Origin: Clostridiales bacterium UBA1774
Lineage (GTDB): Bacteria > Bacillota > Clostridia > Oscillospirales > Oscillospiraceae
DNA length: 33,421 nt
Assembly (NCBI GenBank): GCA_002314635.1
Contig: DCGQ01000012.1
Location: 11,757-45,177, forward strand
Reading direction: 5' to 3'
Position numbers and translations under genes: made by a program. The notes below the pieces were generated by a model. That model searched no databases and had not been told where the DNA came from. It saw only the letters and a list, made by a program, of their open reading frames with translations. This document shows, in pieces, positions 8,664 through 16,719 of the stretch; the first letter of the stretch is position 1, and the number at the start of each line of letters is the position of its first letter.

Positions 8664-10700
8664 TTATTTCCAGTGTACGGAATCGGCAGAGAACGGATCG
8701 GCGGAAGCCAGCAGCTCCGTAAGGACCGGCGTCATATTGCCGGTGATCGGCGTACCATCGGCGGTGATCACCTTGTCCGCTGCCAGAAATGCCTCGTATT
8801 CTGCGTTTTCCAGAGAACCCTTCGGTACGGCGGTCAGATAGACCCGGTCAGACTCCAAAGAAGCACCGCCCTTCACCGCACAGGCATAGGAGAACACATG
8901 ATCATATCCGAAATCGGGAAGCGCGGAATAGCCGCCGGAGATCAGCTCCTGAATCTCACTGCCGGTGAGGCGAAGGATCAGCGGCGTGTAGGAGCCGATG
9001 GCAAGGAGGGAACTGACATGGGACTCGTCAAAGCCGCCCTCGTGAAGCCTGCTTTGCACAACGCTCAGCGCCAGCGTCCGATCCACATCGGCGGCGGACT
9101 GCACATAGGGCAGCAGCGAGACCGTGACCTCATCGGAGATGCCTGCCGCCTCCAGTGCCCGCTGGGCCGCGATCCCGTTGGCTGCGGCCTGCAGGGCGGC
9201 TGTTTCCGGATAGTCCAGCGTTTTTTCCACATGGGTCAGACAGTCGGACTGACCGGCCAGATAGTTGCTGTTGCGGAGAACCAGCTCGTCCAGAATCTGC
9301 TGAAACTCTACCGGCTGATTTCCGGACAGATAATCGTTTACCAGCTGTCCCACGTTCACAATGGCATCCGTATCAAAATAGTTGTAGAACCAGTTTGCCA
9401 GATAACCGCTTTTGATATGCTCGGCATAATCGCGATACATACGGGTATCGTCGATCTGGAACCCGGTCAGCGCCACATAGCCGTCCGCGTACAGGTCTGA
9501 AAACAGGTCTGTCGCGGTTTTGGTGGCCATGAAGGTCAGTACCTTGACCGCATCGGCAAGTCTCTGCTGCTGATCCGGATTCCCCAGCTTTTTATCCAAC
9601 CCGACCAGCATATTGTCATAAGCGGTATAGCAGTTGGAGGAGCCGTTTTCGCTGATCCACGGCATGGAGCCGTATTCATCGTGCAGGATCTGTGCGCCGG
9701 GAATCGTATACCGGGTCAGACCCTGATGGTTTTCGTTTTCCGGATCGTACAGCACATAGCTGCCGTCCAGCAGCACCACGCTGCCGTTTGAATCCTTCTC
9801 CGCCTTGGGAAGCCCGTCCGCACCGTATTCCGCACCGTACAGCGTCCCGTCTGCGTTATAGCGGAAGCCGTCATAGGAATAGGTATCGTTGATAATATTA
9901 TAGTAGAACAGCGCCCTTGTCTGGCAGAATTCGTTGGACGCGGCCCAGTCCTGCGTATGGATGCTGCCGAACAGACCGGCCTCCGCATAACGGCGGAAGT
10001 AGTCGGCTGCGGCGGCGAACCGGTCAATGCTCTCGGTTCCGCTGCGGAAGCCACGGAACCATGCGCTGCCGTCCGGCGTGGAAAGGTACTGGGAACCCAT
10101 CAGATGAAACAGGTAGTTGAAGCCGTGACCGGTCGCTACGCCGCCGGAGACGGCGAAGGGATAACCGGCAGCCTCTGCCTTGGCCTTCAGCGCCACCATA
10201 TCCTCAAAGCTTTCCGGCAGCTCCCAATCCATTTCCTCCATCAGCGTCCGGTTGTACTCGATGCCGATCAGCCGGGAGGTGAAGGGCAGCTGATACACGG
10301 CACCGTCTACGGAAAGACTCTGGACGCGGGTGGTCGTAAACAGGTCGGGCACATTGGTGTAAGCGGCAAGATCCAGAAATGCGCCCTTCTGCGCTTCCTC
10401 GTCTGCCGCCATGGCGGTCATCACAATGTCGGCGGGCAGATCGTAGCTGCGGATGCAGTCGAAAATCTGGGTGGTGGTGTCCAGCGTTCTGCTGTAAACA
10501 AAGTTCAGCTTCACGCCGGTGGCCGCAAAAATCTCGTCCCTCAGCTTTTCGTAATAGCCGGTGCCGGTATTTCCCAGACCTACATACATGGTCAGCGGGG
10601 AGGTGTCCTGCTTGGGGGTGCGTTTCCCACAGGCAGACAGCGGCAGCAGCAGAAGAACCGCCATAACCAGAGCGAAATAACGAAGCGTTCTGTGCTTCAT
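8664..10700 (-). CDS. Solute-binding lipoprotein with C-terminal region resembling the 5'-nucleotidase C-domain
   Basis: A 678-residue lipoprotein. The signal ends in a lipobox 'PLSAC' with the lipidated Cys at 24. Residues about 35-450 match family-1 extracellular solute-binding proteins ('VDGAVYQLPFTSRLIGIEYN', then 'LYYN'-type hinge segments). The last ~200 residues are extra: 'SLLAIGSYTPLILRLTGSEI' followed by 'LESDRVYLTAV' resembles the TG-motif region of the 5'-nucleotidase C-terminal domain, without a metallophosphatase core. It starts within the stop codon of the histidine kinase (ATGA overlap at 10697-10700), so it is translationally coupled. No ABC permease or ATPase is nearby. A role as ligand-presenting partner of the kinase is inferred rather than transport. 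The C-terminal assignment is by eye and less certain than the binding-protein part. Confidence 0.85.
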   Translation of the reverse strand: MKHRTLRYFALVMAVLLLLPLSACGKRTPKQDTSPLTMYVGLGNTGTGYYEKLRDEIFAATGVKLNFVYSRTLDTTTQIFDCIRSYDLPADIVMTAMAADEEAQKGAFLDLAAYTNVPDLFTTTRVQSLSVDGAVYQLPFTSRLIGIEYNRTLMEEMDWELPESFEDMVALKAKAEAAGYPFAVSGGVATGHGFNYLFHLMGSQYLSTPDGSAWFRGFRSGTESIDRFAAAADYFRRYAEAGLFGSIHTQDWAASNEFCQTRALFYYNIINDTYSYDGFRYNADGTLYGAEYGADGLPKAEKDSNGSVVLLDGSYVLYDPENENHQGLTRYTIPGAQILHDEYGSMPWISENGSSNCYTAYDNMLVGLDKKLGNPDQQQRLADAVKVLTFMATKTATDLFSDLYADGYVALTGFQIDDTRMYRDYAEHIKSGYLANWFYNYFDTDAIVNVGQLVNDYLSGNQPVEFQQILDELVLRNSNYLAGQSDCLTHVEKTLDYPETAALQAAANGIAAQRALEAAGISDEVTVSLLPYVQSAADVDRTLALSVVQSRLHEGGFDESHVSSLLAIGSYTPLILRLTGSEIQELISGGYSALPDFGYDHVFSYACAVKGGASLESDRVYLTAVPKGSLENAEYEAFLAADKVITADGTPITGNMTPVLTELLASADPFSADSVHWK

Positions 10701-12865
10701 TCCAATCCATCCTTTCCATGGTAAAATGCGGAGAGCGTTTGCAGCATGGAGGGCAGGTCGATGGGCTTCGACAGGTGTGCGTTCATGCCGGCGTCCCGGG
10801 TGTTCTGAATATCTTCTTCAAAGGCGTTGGCTGTCATGGCAATAATGGGGATGGTCCGCGCATCGTTCCGATCCAGACTGCGGATGGCCCGGCAGGCCTG
10901 CAATCCGTTCATTACCGGCATCATGATATCCATCAGGATCATGTCGAAGGTGTCGGGCTGGCTGTTCCGGAAAACATCCAGTGCCTCCTGACCGTTTTCC
11001 GCTTCCGCAATGACAGCACCCTCGTCCTCCAACAGCTCTCGGGCGATGGTCATGTTCAGCGGATTGTCCTCCACCAGCAGGATTTTTGCGCCGCGGATAT
11101 TGGTTTTGATCACCGGCAGCACCGGGGCGGCGGCCTGCTCCCCGGAACGGGCGAAGGGAAGCTCCACGGTGAATACGCTGCCGTGTTCATATTCGCTGGT
11201 GACGGTGATGGTTCCGCCCATCAGATCCACATAGCGCTTGGTGATGGACATTCCCAGACCGGTGCCCTTATAATCGGTGCGGGAGCCGCCGTCCTCCTGC
11301 GAGAAACGATCCCAGATGTGTTCCAGAAAATCCGGCTTCATGCCCAGACCCGTATCTTCCACCTGGAAACGAATCCGCAGCTCCGAGTCCTCCGCCGGAA
11401 CCTCCTGTGCGCGGAACCAAATGGTTCCGCCATCCGGCGTATATTTCACGGCGTTGCTCAGAATATTCTGCAGGACGCGGCGGATATGCAGCTCATCTGC
11501 CAGCACATTGGGACAGGAAAAGGACGCAAACTCGGTGATCAGCCGGAGCTTCCGATTCTGCAGCTGCCCCTGCACCAGAATCAGGCAGTTCTGCAGCAGG
11601 GAGGGGAGATGAACCGGCTTCTGCGCGATGGTGATCTTGCCGCTTTCGATGCTGCTCATATCCAGCACATCGTTCACGAGAGACAGCAGATGCCGGGAGG
11701 CACTGTCGATCTTCTGCAGGCAGTCCTGCGTCTTGGGCGGGTTGTTTTCCCGCTGAGCCAGCATGGTCATGCCCATGATGCCGTTGATCGGGGTGCGGAT
11801 ATCGTGGGACATATTGGAGAGAAATTCGGTTTTCGCGTTGGAAGCCTGCTCCAGCATCACGTTGGCCTGCCGCTGAACCTCAAGCTGCTGCCGGTTGCTG
11901 CGGATCCGCAGCAGGAGCAGCACGGCGGACATGATGGCGATGGCCAGCAGCAGACAGATCCCGGAGATGTACAGCACCATGGGCGCCAGATAGGAGCCGG
12001 AATTCAGCGTATCTGACTCCAGCACGTAGGACATATACCAGTTGTTGATTTGCAGCGGGGCGGTGCAGATGAAATAACGGGTGTCTTTCAGCGAAAACTC
12101 GCCGACTGAGATCTGACCGTTTTGCAGGCTTTGCAGAAGGTCATACCCGGAATCGCCGAACAGAAAATCCACCCGGGAGTATTTGGAGAACACATTACTG
12201 CCGTTGAGCAGGATCCCCAGATCGAATTTCCGATACAGCATCAGTCCGTTTTCGTCAAGGATAAAGCGGTTGCAGGTGTAGGGAACTGCGGCGGCCAGCT
12301 GATCCTGCAGCATATCCATGTAGAGTACGGCGGCGCAGTACAGAATCTCCACCTCATGCCCGTTCACCGTGACCGGAATCGGCTCCGGCAGGCGGACACG
12401 GAACACCATGCTTTCCTGAGCCACATCCACGCCGGTGGTCATATACACGCTGCTGTCCGGCGTATCATTTTCGTATTCGCGGACTGCGGTGATCCGGCCG
12501 CAGGTGCTGTCCGCGCTGTACCAGGTGCATTCCCGGTCTACCAGCAGCATCCGTGCGCCCTTCAGATACAGCTTTTCCGCGACAGCATCCAGAAACGGGT
12601 ACAGCTCCGTACCGGGCTGCAGCTCCCTGGAAATCGAACTGGCGCAGATGCCCGCATAGTTCGAATACTGGGACATGGTTTCGATAATCAGGCTGGACGC
12701 GGTGGAGGTCTGCGTTGCCAGATAGATTCGGCGCTCGTTATGAATGGAACGCTCCATATAACGAAACAGAAGCACCGTAAAAACAGCCATGAGAATGACA
12801 ACAATGCCGGAGGCGATGCTGTAACGAAGGATCGAATATCGTTTGGAACGGTCGGGTTCCTGCAT
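10697..12865 (-). CDS. Hybrid sensor histidine kinase with C-terminal receiver domain
   Basis: A 722-residue membrane sensor kinase. From the ATG at 12865 it has a TM segment (about 16-37), a ~255-residue extracytoplasmic sensor region, a second TM (about 298-323), a HisKA dimerisation domain with 'NMSHDIRTPINGI' (phospho-His near 354), a HATPase domain ('NILSNAVKYT', 'DTGLGM', 'GTGLGMSI') and a receiver domain with phospho-Asp in 'DMILMDIMMPVMNG' (near 646). No DNA-binding output domain is present, so signal must pass to another protein not seen here. AAGGTGGTGG precedes the ATG; an upstream GTG at 12877 would add four residues. The next gene, a solute-binding lipoprotein, overlaps by 4 bases, which suggests the two act together in ligand sensing. 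A weak promoter-like TTGAGC-N17-TTTAAA lies just upstream; co-transcription with the flavoprotein gene is also possible. Confidence 0.93.
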   Translation of the reverse strand: MQEPDRSKRYSILRYSIASGIVVILMAVFTVLLFRYMERSIHNERRIYLATQTSTASSLIIETMSQYSNYAGICASSISRELQPGTELYPFLDAVAEKLYLKGARMLLVDRECTWYSADSTCGRITAVREYENDTPDSSVYMTTGVDVAQESMVFRVRLPEPIPVTVNGHEVEILYCAAVLYMDMLQDQLAAAVPYTCNRFILDENGLMLYRKFDLGILLNGSNVFSKYSRVDFLFGDSGYDLLQSLQNGQISVGEFSLKDTRYFICTAPLQINNWYMSYVLESDTLNSGSYLAPMVLYISGICLLLAIAIMSAVLLLLRIRSNRQQLEVQRQANVMLEQASNAKTEFLSNMSHDIRTPINGIMGMTMLAQRENNPPKTQDCLQKIDSASRHLLSLVNDVLDMSSIESGKITIAQKPVHLPSLLQNCLILVQGQLQNRKLRLITEFASFSCPNVLADELHIRRVLQNILSNAVKYTPDGGTIWFRAQEVPAEDSELRIRFQVEDTGLGMKPDFLEHIWDRFSQEDGGSRTDYKGTGLGMSITKRYVDLMGGTITVTSEYEHGSVFTVELPFARSGEQAAAPVLPVIKTNIRGAKILLVEDNPLNMTIARELLEDEGAVIAEAENGQEALDVFRNSQPDTFDMILMDIMMPVMNGLQACRAIRSLDRNDARTIPIIAMTANAFEEDIQNTRDAGMNAHLSKPIDLPSMLQTLSAFYHGKDGLE

Positions 12866-12946
12866 TCTGTCCACCACCTTGCTAATTTAAATAAACAAAC
12901 AACAAAACGCTCAAAACTAAGGAAAGGACGGCTTATCGCGGAAGGC

Positions 12947-13519
12947 TCAGCCTTCGCCGCGGAGCATATCGGACAGCGCGGTTTCCAGCATACGATCCAC
13001 CTGATCGGGAAACACATCCAGACCGGGAACCGCATGAAAATCCAGCGTGCCGATGCTGAACAGGGTGCAAAGCTCCTGCAGATACAGCTTTACGCTGGGA
13101 ACGGCCGGGAGAAACCCGCCGGAAGTGGTGATGTAGGTAAGCCTGTCCGCACGGCATTTTTTCACCAGCGAACCACCCTCCCCGTAGGCAAAGGTGACGC
13201 CGTTCACGCAGATGTTTTCCAGATAGATTTTCAGCGCGGCAGGGAAGGACGCATCCCAGTAGGGCGCGGAAATCAGAAGCTCGTCCGCCTCCGCAAAGGC
13301 TCTGGCAGGCGCATAGGCGGAAGCATCCAGCCGCCCGGCCTGAATATCCAGATCGCGCCGGCGCAGGGAAGCCTCGTCCAGCGGCAGAAGTCCCAGCTCT
13401 CCTACCCGCACCTCCCGGATGCTGAAATCCGCCTTGGCGGACAGCAGAAACCGGCGGGTCAGCTTTTCCGTGCGGGAATCGTGACGGACGCAGGCATTCA
13501 GCCATAGAAGCTCTTTCAT
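12947..13519 (-). CDS. Flavodoxin-fold NAD(P)H-dependent oxidoreductase, azoreductase-like
   Basis: A 190-residue cytoplasmic protein of the FMN-dependent NADH-azoreductase / NAD(P)H quinone oxidoreductase family. Supporting motifs are the beta-1 start 'MKELLWLNACVRHDSRTEKL', the flavin loop region 'ISAPYWDASFPAALKIYLEN' and 'GVTFAYGEGG'. These align with the 'P.YNFSIPAQLKAYID...G.TF.Y' pattern of azoreductases. Members reduce quinones, nitro- or azo-compounds with NAD(P)H. The start at 13519 is preferred because the family begins with the beta strand and GGGG lies nine bases upstream; an ATG at 13534 is an alternative. It has its own promoter and is divergent from the sigma-factor operon. 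The physiological substrate is unknown. Confidence 0.85.
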   Translation of the reverse strand: MKELLWLNACVRHDSRTEKLTRRFLLSAKADFSIREVRVGELGLLPLDEASLRRRDLDIQAGRLDASAYAPARAFAEADELLISAPYWDASFPAALKIYLENICVNGVTFAYGEGGSLVKKCRADRLTYITTSGGFLPAVPSVKLYLQELCTLFSIGTLDFHAVPGLDVFPDQVDRMLETALSDMLRGEG

Positions 13520-13552
13520 GGTATCATACCCCATTTAATCATTTTCTTTTGC

Positions 13553-13581
13553 ATTATACTAAATTAAACCGAAAAACACAA
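13553..13581 (-). promoter_or_regulatory. Promoter of the azoreductase-like gene
   Basis: On the minus strand: TTGTGT (13576-13581), 17-base spacer, TATAAT (13553-13558), about 35 bases before the start codon. The -35 match is moderate. Confidence 0.55.
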
Positions 13582-13612
13582 GCGAAATCAATCAGAGCCG
13601 ATAAGATTTTAA

Positions 13613-13641
13613 TTCACTTTTGCGAAAAGGTGTGTTATAAT
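13613..13641 (+). promoter_or_regulatory. Promoter of the sigma factor operon
   Basis: TTCACT (13613-13618), 17-base spacer, TATAAT (13636-13641). It predicts a leader of about 85-115 bases before the sigma-factor coding region and is divergent from the azoreductase promoter. Confidence 0.55.
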
Positions 13642-13764
13642 CAATCCGCAGGACGGTGTGCGGCTGCCGGAACTGTTTGCCGTGCCTGTAACCTTTTCCT
13701 TTGTTCGGAAGTATTGGGGGTGTAGAAAACGGATGCGGAAACCGTCGTAAAGACATATTCGGAC

Positions 13765-14190
13765 ATGGTATATGGAATCGCATCGAACTACATGAAGAAC
13801 CCAGAGGATGCGGAGGATGTGTATGAGGAAACCTTCCTTGCCTATTTTCGGCGCGAGGAGGGCTTCGAGAGCGAGGAGCATCGGAAAGCGTGGCTGATCC
13901 GTGTGACGATCAACGCGGCCAAGACCATGCTGCGAAAGCGCGGAAACAATTCGGAGCTGAATGAGGAAATCGCGGCAGACCCGGCAGTCGGGTCGCCACG
14001 CGAGGAAATCATGGATCTCCGTGCCGCGATCCGCAGACTTTCGCCCGACTATCGGCAGGCGGTGTATTTGTTCTATATGCAGAACCTGACGGTCAGACAG
14101 ATCGCCGCGATGATGGACAAGTCAGAGAGTAATGTGAAGGTCATACTTCATCGTGCCAGAGAACAACTGAAAAGGTTTTTAGAGGAATAA
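13765..14190 (+). CDS. ECF-type RNA polymerase sigma factor, start uncertain
   Basis: A 141-residue sigma-70 family protein of the extracytoplasmic-function type. Region 2 is 'NPEDAEDVYEETFLAYFRR' and region 4, with the DNA-binding helix-turn-helix, covers 'DYRQAVYLFYMQNLTVRQIA' and 'DKSESNVKVILHRAREQLKR'. It redirects RNA polymerase to specific promoters. The annotated start is the first in-frame ATG, but in-frame codons upstream (from 13726, translating KTDAETVVKTYSD) fit the usual first helix of region 2 and should be part of the protein. They are bounded by a TAG at 13723, and no ATG, GTG or TTG lies between. The start may thus be non-canonical (ACG at 13729), or the 5' end may carry a mutation or sequence error. 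It heads an operon with an unknown protein 4 bases downstream and a partner-switching pair. Confidence 0.85.
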   Translation: MVYGIASNYMKNPEDAEDVYEETFLAYFRREEGFESEEHRKAWLIRVTINAAKTMLRKRGNNSELNEEIAADPAVGSPREEIMDLRAAIRRLSPDYRQAVYLFYMQNLTVRQIAAMMDKSESNVKVILHRAREQLKRFLEE

Positions 14191-14194
14191 GATT

Positions 14195-14623
14195 ATGGAT
14201 GAAATGAAGATGCAGGGAAAGCTTCGCAATGCACTACGGGAACCGAAAGCGCCTGCGCCGCTGGTGGAGAGAACCGTGCAGGCGGCCAGAGCGGTGAGGA
14301 TCGGTCGGGAAGCCCGGGAACATCTGACCCAGCGGGGAGCAAGATTCTCCGAAGAACAGACTGCGCTGCTGGCGGCGCAGGTGCTGGTGGGAAAACTGGC
14401 GTCGCAGCAGATTCCGCCTGCGGGGGCAACGGCAGAGGGAATGACCGGTCTGCTGATGCAGAACGCGGATTTCCGGAAAGAAGCGGCGCAGCATCCGGAT
14501 TCTCTCCTGCGCCGGATCGACGACGGCAGTCTGGCAAAACAGCTTGCCCAGAGCCGCAATCCCCAGAAGGCCGCAGCCGCGGAGCCGAAGAAAAAACAGG
14601 AACCCACCCCGCCGATGCGCTGA
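14195..14623 (+). CDS. Hypothetical 142-residue cytoplasmic protein next to the sigma factor
   Basis: I do not recognise this family. It starts 4 bases after the sigma-factor stop, with AGAGG inside the sigma gene end as ribosome binding site. It occupies the position where ECF anti-sigma factors usually lie, but it has no transmembrane segment and no zinc-binding H/C motif of the ZAS type. It is predicted to be soluble and helical, rich in Ala, Gln and Arg (for example 'ERTVQAARAVRIGREAREHL'), with a charged Pro/Lys tail (PKKKQEPTPPMR). Position alone suggests a regulator or partner of the sigma factor; this is inference. A second in-frame ATG four codons in is also possible. Confidence 0.75.
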   Translation: MDEMKMQGKLRNALREPKAPAPLVERTVQAARAVRIGREAREHLTQRGARFSEEQTALLAAQVLVGKLASQQIPPAGATAEGMTGLLMQNADFRKEAAQHPDSLLRRIDDGSLAKQLAQSRNPQKAAAAEPKKKQEPTPPMR

Positions 14624-14677
14624 CATCGGAGCATAGAGACCTGTTTACACAGAATAATATTGAAAGGGAGATATACA

Positions 14678-14977
14678 ATGACGATCAAACTTGTAAAGCA
14701 CGATACGACCGGAGAACTGCTTCTGGAAGGTCGGCTGGATATGGTCACCTCCGCAGACGCTGAGGCAATTTTTAACGAAACGGCACAGCGCTTTGATAAG
14801 GTCATTCTGAATATGGCACAGTTGGAGTATGTTTCCTCCGCCGGTCTGCGGATTCTGAAGCGGCTGCATGTCACCATGCAGAAAAAGGGCGGCGAGCTTG
14901 TTCTGACGAATGTAAACAAGATGGTCACGGAAGTATTTGAAATGACCGGCTTTATCGGTCTGCTGAAGCTGGAGTAA
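14678..14977 (+). CDS. STAS-domain anti-sigma factor antagonist (RsbV/SpoIIAA-like)
   Basis: A 99-residue single STAS domain. In this family an unphosphorylated STAS protein binds the anti-sigma kinase and releases the sigma factor, and phosphorylation on a conserved Ser abolishes this. The phospho-site loop is 'LEYVSSAGLRIL' (Ser near 67). The start at 14678 is chosen because AAAGGGAG lies directly upstream; an ATG 18 bases earlier precedes that site. It is followed 70 bases later by an RsbW-like kinase, completing a partner-switching pair. No PP2C/SpoIIE phosphatase that would dephosphorylate it is present in the window. Confidence 0.92.
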   Translation: MTIKLVKHDTTGELLLEGRLDMVTSADAEAIFNETAQRFDKVILNMAQLEYVSSAGLRILKRLHVTMQKKGGELVLTNVNKMVTEVFEMTGFIGLLKLE

Positions 14978-15047
14978 TCCACTCGCTGCCGATCCGGATT
15001 TGTAGGATCGGAACAGTTCAACGAATACGGAATACGGAGGACAGAGC

Positions 15048-15458
15048 ATGAAGAGTATTACGGTTCCGGCAGAAAACGATGAGCTGGAGCGTGTGCAGGG
15101 ATTTATAGACGAGGAACTGGAAGCCTGCGATTGCCCCATGCGAGCACAGATGCAGATCGACATTGCCGTGGAGGAGATTTTCAGCAATATCTCCAATTAT
15201 GCGTATCACCCGGAAGTCGGAGATGCGGAGATCCGCTGCGAGGTGGATCCCGACAACATGCGGATCACCATTCAGTTTATGGACGGCGGCAAGCCCTTTG
15301 ATCCGCTGGCAAAAGAGGACGCGGATACAGACGCGGATTCTCTGCTGGAGCGGGAAGGCGGTCTGGGCATCCTGATGGTGAAAAAGAGCATGGACAGCGT
15401 GGAATACAGCTACGAAAACGGCAAAAACATCCTGACGATCAAAAAATCTCTGAACTGA
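15048..15458 (+). CDS. RsbW-like anti-sigma regulatory factor, serine kinase (HATPase_c_2)
   Basis: A 136-residue GHKL ATPase of the anti-sigma regulatory factor type, which binds a sigma or other partner and phosphorylates its STAS antagonist. Motifs are the N-box 'AVEEIFSNISNYAY', the G1 box 'DGGKPFDP' and the G2 box 'GGLGILMVKKSMD'. The length is typical. GGAGG lies about 8 bases before the start. The 70-base gap to the STAS gene contains a small inverted repeat (14989-14995 with 15005-15011), which may be an mRNA processing or stability element. The target could be the ECF-like sigma factor of the same operon, but such kinases classically control SigB/SigF types, so the pairing is not established. 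Confidence 0.92.
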   Translation: MKSITVPAENDELERVQGFIDEELEACDCPMRAQMQIDIAVEEIFSNISNYAYHPEVGDAEIRCEVDPDNMRITIQFMDGGKPFDPLAKEDADTDADSLLEREGGLGILMVKKSMDSVEYSYENGKNILTIKKSLN

Positions 15459-15477
15459 GAAACATTGAGACGCATGA

Positions 15478-15499
15478 CGGGGGGACGGATGTCCCCCCG
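15478..15499 (+). other. GC-rich hairpin between the anti-sigma kinase and DUF4317 genes
   Basis: A 9-bp G/C stem (15478-15486 with 15491-15499) with a GGAT loop and no U-tract. It may stabilise the upstream mRNA or cause partial termination before the DUF4317 gene. Confidence 0.5.
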
Positions 15500-15531
15500 G
15501 TATCATTCTGAAAACTGAGGAAAAACGGTAT

Positions 15532-16668
15532 ATGAATCAAAAGGAAATCAGTGAGATCCGGCGCAGATTCCGGCCGGACAAAAGCAGCATTGACCGGGTT
15601 TACGGCTGCTATGTGGGCAGCAACCGGGAGATCATCTCGTATATTGACAGCGGTTTTGGCCTGATGACGCAGGAAGAACAGGAGATGTATCTGAATCTTC
15701 TGAAAAAATCCCTGTCCGGTACACTGGGCCGCAACCTGATCGACATCGTGTTCGAGACCGCGCAGGTGGCGGACAGCGAGGAACACCGGCTTCTGCAGGC
15801 GCTGCGGGAGTCCTGTCTGGAGGATCGGGAAGCGAGGGAGACCCTGTATCGCAGCATCATCGAGGCACTGGACATGGGGGATTCCAATTATCTGATCCTG
15901 CTGGCCTCCGATACCTACGATGTTCCCTATCGGGGCAAGGACGATGCGGAGCTGGAGGACGCTTCCGAGTATGTGTATCGGTATTTCGTCTGCAGCATCT
16001 GCCCGGTGAAGGATCCGGGGCTGCAGCTGCGGTTCGACCGGGATGAGAACGCTTTTCATGCCGCGTCCACCGGGAATGTGGTGGCACCGCCGGAGGTGGG
16101 GTTCCTGTTTCCCACATTCGATGACAGACGGGCAAATATCTACAATGCGCTGCTGTACAGCCGCACCCCCGCGCAGCTGCATCAGGAGCTGATCGATGTG
16201 CTGTTCAGGGTGGAACCGCCCATGTCTGCGCCGGAGCAGCGCACCGTGTTTGACACGGCGCTGACAGACGCGCTGCAGCAGGAATGCAGCTATGATGTGG
16301 TGCAGGCGGTACATGATCAGATCCGCAGCCGGATCGAGGAGCACAAGGAGAGCGGGGAACCGGAGCGGCTGGATCTGACCATTGAGCAGGTCGGCGGTAT
16401 TCTGACCGCCAGCGGCGTCCATGCGGACAAGGTGGAGGCCTTCAAGTCCGAATGCGAGAAGCAGTACGGCCAGCGTGCGGTTCTGGACCCGAACAACATC
16501 GTGGAAAGCAAAAAATTCGAGGTGTGTACGCCGGAGATCCGGGTCACGGCCTCAGCGGAAAACAGCTATCTGATCGAAACAAGGGTCATTGACGGGAAAA
16601 AGTATCTGCTGATCCCGGCGGAAAATGATGTGACGGTGAACGGGATCAACGTGAATATTCCGGGTTGA
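15532..16668 (+). CDS. DUF4317 family protein
   Basis: A 378-residue soluble protein of the DUF4317 family, common in Clostridia and without a known function. Diagnostic segments are the N-terminus 'MNQKEISEIRRRFRPDKSSI', 'VYGCYVGSNREI', 'SLSGTLGRNLID', 'LILLASDTYDVP', 'EDASEYVYRYFVCSICPV' and 'PEVGFLFPTFDDR'. It has no signal peptide or membrane segment. GAGGAAAA precedes the start. It is the last gene of the sigma / partner-switch operon, 73 bases after the kinase gene with a hairpin between, so it might be expressed at a different level. An intrinsic terminator follows directly. A role in the stress or envelope response controlled by the upstream regulators is only suggested by position. 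Confidence 0.9.
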   Translation: MNQKEISEIRRRFRPDKSSIDRVYGCYVGSNREIISYIDSGFGLMTQEEQEMYLNLLKKSLSGTLGRNLIDIVFETAQVADSEEHRLLQALRESCLEDREARETLYRSIIEALDMGDSNYLILLASDTYDVPYRGKDDAELEDASEYVYRYFVCSICPVKDPGLQLRFDRDENAFHAASTGNVVAPPEVGFLFPTFDDRRANIYNALLYSRTPAQLHQELIDVLFRVEPPMSAPEQRTVFDTALTDALQQECSYDVVQAVHDQIRSRIEEHKESGEPERLDLTIEQVGGILTASGVHADKVEAFKSECEKQYGQRAVLDPNNIVESKKFEVCTPEIRVTASAENSYLIETRVIDGKKYLLIPAENDVTVNGINVNIPG

Positions 16669-16673
16669 CAGAC

Positions 16674-16719
16674 TCCGGCCGACTTCCGAGAAAGAAGTCG
16701 GCCGGATTTCTCACTTTTT
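16674..16719 (+). terminator. Intrinsic terminator of the DUF4317 operon
   Basis: A 13-bp perfect stem (16674-16686 with 16694-16706), a 7-base loop and a T-rich tail ending in five T at 16715-16719. It overlaps the end of the convergent gene. Confidence 0.85.

Noticed and set aside
8664..10700. A complete ABC sugar-uptake operon
   Set aside because: No permease or ATPase gene adjoins the binding protein. A terminator follows it directly, and the kinase gene precedes it.
13765..15458. A sigB-rsbVW operon
   Set aside because: The sigma gene encodes an ECF-type protein with only regions 2 and 4 and comes first, separated by an unknown gene. It does not have the SigB length or order.
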